Assembly: GCF_000801315.1 (NCBI RefSeq)
Contig: NZ_CP010056.1
Coordinates: 62,001 to 126,000 of the forward strand
DNA: 64,000 nucleotides
From: Hymenobacter sp. DG25B
Lineage (GTDB): Bacteria > Bacteroidota > Bacteroidia > Cytophagales > Hymenobacteraceae
Direction of reading: 5' to 3'
A program made the translations under genes and the position numbers. This document shows, in pieces, positions 61,516-64,000 of this stretch. Position 1 is the first letter of the stretch, and each line of letters opens with the position of its first letter. Below the pieces are notes generated by a model, which was not told the DNA's origin, did not search any database, and worked only from the letters and a program-made list of their open reading frames with translations.

Positions 61516-62409
61516 ATGTCTAAAAACATAGTCTGCTTCGGCGAAATCCTCTGGGACGTGCTGCCTACGGGCAAGCAACCCGGCGGGGCGCCGTTTAACG
61601 TAGCCGTTCACCTCAATCAACTGGGGGTGTCCGCTCAGCTCATCACCCGCGTGGGCGACGACGACCTGGGCACCGAGCTGGTGGAGTTCGTGACATCCAA
61701 AGGCATCAGCCCCGAGTATGTACAGCTTGGCAAAACCCACCTCACCGGCGTGGTAAAGGCCAATGTGGATGATGCCAACGAGGTGACCTACAAAATTGTG
61801 CACCCCGTGGCCTGGGACTACATCCAGCACGAGCCGGCCCTGGACGAGCTGGTGGAGCAGGCTGATATGCTGGTGTACGGCAGCCTGGCGGCCCGCAGCT
61901 TGGCTTCCCGCGAAACCCTCTACCGCCTGCTGGAGCACGCCCGGTTCCGGGTTTTCGACGTGAACATGCGCCCGCCGCACTACACCAAAGAAGTCGTGAA
62001 ATACCTGCTGGGCAAAGCCGACCTGGTGAAGATGAACCACCACGAGCTGGCGGAAATCATGAGCTGGTTTGGCGAGGAAACCGACCCCGCCGCCGCCATG
62101 CAGTGGCTCGCCGCCCGATTTGACCTGCAGGGTGTGTGCGTCACCTGCGGCGCCGACGGCGCCCTGCTCTGGACCAACAACCAACTATACCGCGCCCCCG
62201 GCGTTGCCGTGGAAGTAAAAGATACCATTGGTAGTGGGGATGCCTTTCTAGCAGCCCTGCTGAAAGGCTGGCGGGCGGGCCAGGAACCCGGCGAGAACCT
62301 GCGGTTTGCCTGCGCTACCGGCGCGCTGGTGGCTACCCACTTGGGGGCTACGCCGGTCATCAGTGAAGCTGATGTGCAGGAGTTGCGGCAGGAGCGCGCG
62401 GCGCTCTGA
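61516..62409 (+). CDS. PfkB family carbohydrate kinase, probable fructokinase
   Basis: A 297-residue cytoplasmic ribokinase-type kinase. The N-terminal signature is CFGEILWDVLP with GGAPFNVAVHLNQLG; the C-terminal signature is DTIGSGDAF (236-244) with catalytic base Asp242. The substrate-site pattern with E-L-W-D near the start is usual for fructokinases. It would phosphorylate fructose to fructose-6-phosphate. Its place between MFS porter and GH32 genes supports this. Confidence 0.92.
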   Translation: MSKNIVCFGEILWDVLPTGKQPGGAPFNVAVHLNQLGVSAQLITRVGDDDLGTELVEFVTSKGISPEYVQLGKTHLTGVVKANVDDANEVTYKIVHPVAWDYIQHEPALDELVEQADMLVYGSLAARSLASRETLYRLLEHARFRVFDVNMRPPHYTKEVVKYLLGKADLVKMNHHELAEIMSWFGEETDPAAAMQWLAARFDLQGVCVTCGADGALLWTNNQLYRAPGVAVEVKDTIGSGDAFLAALLKGWRAGQEPGENLRFACATGALVATHLGATPVISEADVQELRQERAAL

Positions 62410-62456
62410 AGAAACCAGGCCCAAACTTTATCCTATTTTGCTCTTCTCCGAATACC

Positions 62457-63995
62457 ATGAAAAACAGCCTCCTGCTAGCCCTGTTCCTGGCTTTTACAGT
62501 TCAGTTAAGCCAGGCCCAGACTCCGGCTGCCAAGCCGGCCATACCCCCGGCTACGCCCCAGTTCCGCCCGGCCTACCACTTCAGCCCGGCCAAAATGTGG
62601 ATGAACGACCCCAATGGCATGGTGTACTATAAGGGCACCTATCATCTGTTCTTCCAGCACTACCCCGATGGCATGGAGTGGGGACCCATGCACTGGGGCC
62701 ACGCCACCAGCCCGGACTTGGTGCATTGGCAGGAGCAGCCCATTGCCTTGTTCCCCGATAAGTTGGGCTGGATTTTCTCGGGCAGCGCCGTCGTGGATGA
62801 AAATAACACCTCCGGCTTCGGCAAAAACGGGCAGGTACCTATGGTGGCTATCTTCACCCACCACAACGCCGAGGAGGAAAAAAAGAAAACCGACAAGCAC
62901 CAGTACCAGAGCCTGGCTTACAGCCTAGACGAGGGCAAAACCTGGACCAAGTACGAGGGCAACCCGGTACTCAGCAACCCCGGCATTCCCGACTTCCGCG
63001 ACCCGAAAGTAAGCTGGCATGCCCCCAGCAAAAAGTGGATAATGACGCTGGCCACCAAGGACCGCATCACCTTCTTCTCCTCCCCCAACCTGAAGGAGTG
63101 GACCAAGGAAAGCGAGTTTGGCGAAAAGCTGGGCGCCCACGGTGGGGTGTGGGAGTGCCCCGATCTGTTCCCTCTCACGCTGGATGGCAAAACCCGCTGG
63201 GTGCTGCTGGTGAGCATCAATCCCGGCGGCCCCAACAGCGGCTCGGCCACCCAGTACTTTATGGGGCAGTTTGATGGCCGGACGTTCACGCCCGCCGACA
63301 CCAAGACCAAATGGGTGGATTACGGCAAGGACGATTACGCCGGCGTGACTTACGCTAACACTGGCGCGCGGCGCATTTTCCAGGGCTGGATGAGCAACTG
63401 GGAGTATGCCAACCAGGTCCCTACTTCTCCCTGGCGCAACGCCATGACGGTACCCCGGGAGCTGGCCCTGCGCCAGGTAGGTAAGGACGTATGGCTTACC
63501 TCGCAGCCCGTAAAGGAAGTAAGCCAGGCGCTGCAGGCCGGCAGCGTAAGGCTGCAAAAGCTGGCCGTGCTGAAGGAGCTGGACCTGAGCAGCCGGCTGC
63601 CCAACCTGGGCGACAAGTTTCAGCTCAAGCTCAGCACTAAGTTGCTGAAGGACTTTTCCCTGGTCCTTTCTAATAGCCGGGGTGAGGAGCTGGTTATTGG
63701 GTTTGATCAGCAGGCCAATGCCTACTACATAGACCGCAGCAAGTCCGGCATGGTCGCTTTCAGCGACAAGTTTCCGGGCCGTCACGCCGGGCCCCGGCGG
63801 GCGGTAACCCCCGGGGGTGATCTGACGCTGTTGTTTGATGCAACGTCCGTTGAGCTCTTTGCTGATAGTGGCCTGACTGTGTTAACCGAGCTCTACTTCC
63901 CCCATGAGCCGCTCACCAAACTCAAAATCAAGTCAAGTGCAGGCGTACTTATTCAGGAGCTAAACTATGCTCGCTTGGCCCCCGATGTTAAATAG
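62457..63995 (+). CDS. GH32 family fructan hydrolase / invertase, exported
   Basis: A 512-residue exported enzyme with signal peptide MKNSLLLALFLAFTVQLSQA. The GH32 five-bladed propeller has WMNDPNG with nucleophile Asp51, WGHATSPDLVHW, FRDP with transition-state Asp182 and ECPDLF with acid/base Glu233; a C-terminal beta-sandwich follows from about residue 370. GH32 enzymes release fructose from levan, inulin or sucrose; exo-fructosidase is likely but specificity is not readable. It completes the fructan locus. Confidence 0.95.
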   Translation: MKNSLLLALFLAFTVQLSQAQTPAAKPAIPPATPQFRPAYHFSPAKMWMNDPNGMVYYKGTYHLFFQHYPDGMEWGPMHWGHATSPDLVHWQEQPIALFPDKLGWIFSGSAVVDENNTSGFGKNGQVPMVAIFTHHNAEEEKKKTDKHQYQSLAYSLDEGKTWTKYEGNPVLSNPGIPDFRDPKVSWHAPSKKWIMTLATKDRITFFSSPNLKEWTKESEFGEKLGAHGGVWECPDLFPLTLDGKTRWVLLVSINPGGPNSGSATQYFMGQFDGRTFTPADTKTKWVDYGKDDYAGVTYANTGARRIFQGWMSNWEYANQVPTSPWRNAMTVPRELALRQVGKDVWLTSQPVKEVSQALQAGSVRLQKLAVLKELDLSSRLPNLGDKFQLKLSTKLLKDFSLVLSNSRGEELVIGFDQQANAYYIDRSKSGMVAFSDKFPGRHAGPRRAVTPGGDLTLLFDATSVELFADSGLTVLTELYFPHEPLTKLKIKSSAGVLIQELNYARLAPDVK

Positions 63996-64000
63996 GCGGC

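Overview
The window looks like chromosome from a high-GC aerobic Bacteroidota, most likely Hymenobacter or a close relative in the Cytophagales. This is inferred from two SusC/SusD pairs, two proteins with C-terminal type IX secretion (T9SS) sorting domains, a RND pump fused to TolC, a hybrid two-component regulator, and near absence of Shine-Dalgarno sequences. No tRNA, rRNA or CRISPR was seen.

Layout. 0.2-2.1 kb: YceI protein and a flavin-dependent oxidoreductase. 2.1-8.1 kb (minus strand): metal-efflux operon of a small Cys-rich protein, a CzcA-type RND pump fused to TolC, and an adaptor. 8.3-10.9 kb: a small membrane protein and a SusB-like GH97 alpha-glucosidase. 11.0-11.6 kb: junction of broken gene pieces. 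11.8-26.8 kb: GntR-controlled glycan-uptake locus (SusC, SusD, ROK kinase, mannose-6-phosphate-isomerase-like protein, MFS sugar porter, SusE-like lipoprotein, two paralogous beta-propeller-like lipoproteins and a sialate-O-acetylesterase-type esterase). 27.0-48.9 kb: accessory stretch with dispersed palindromic repeats, LytS/LytTR regulators, an HTH plus nucleotidyltransferase pair resembling a toxin-antitoxin module, a membrane sensor/HTH regulator next to a large T9SS RCC1-type protein, an FG-GAP T9SS protein, an N-glycan cluster (GH92, CutC, glycosylasparaginase), a tyrosine integrase and a Fic protein with a striking operator. 49.0-51.5 kb: gamma-glutamyltransferase and a rifampin ADP-ribosyltransferase. 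51.7-64.0 kb: a fructan locus (hybrid regulator, SusC, SusD, MFS porter, fructokinase, GH32).

Working together. The fructan locus binds and imports fructan at the outer membrane (SusCD), hydrolyses it with GH32, imports fructose with the MFS porter and phosphorylates it, with the hybrid regulator sensing the sugar in the periplasm. The GntR locus has the same logic, but its kinase plus isomerase suggest a hexose entering through a 6-phosphate such as mannose; its substrate is unknown and its two propeller proteins are the best candidates for new enzymes.

A major caveat is that at least thirteen genes are broken by single-base frameshifts and one by an amber codon. All but one of the frameshifts look like loss of one base, mostly in runs of G or C. 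This pattern points to systematic sequencing or assembly error more than to real pseudogenes, so broken genes are reported over their full inferred span.
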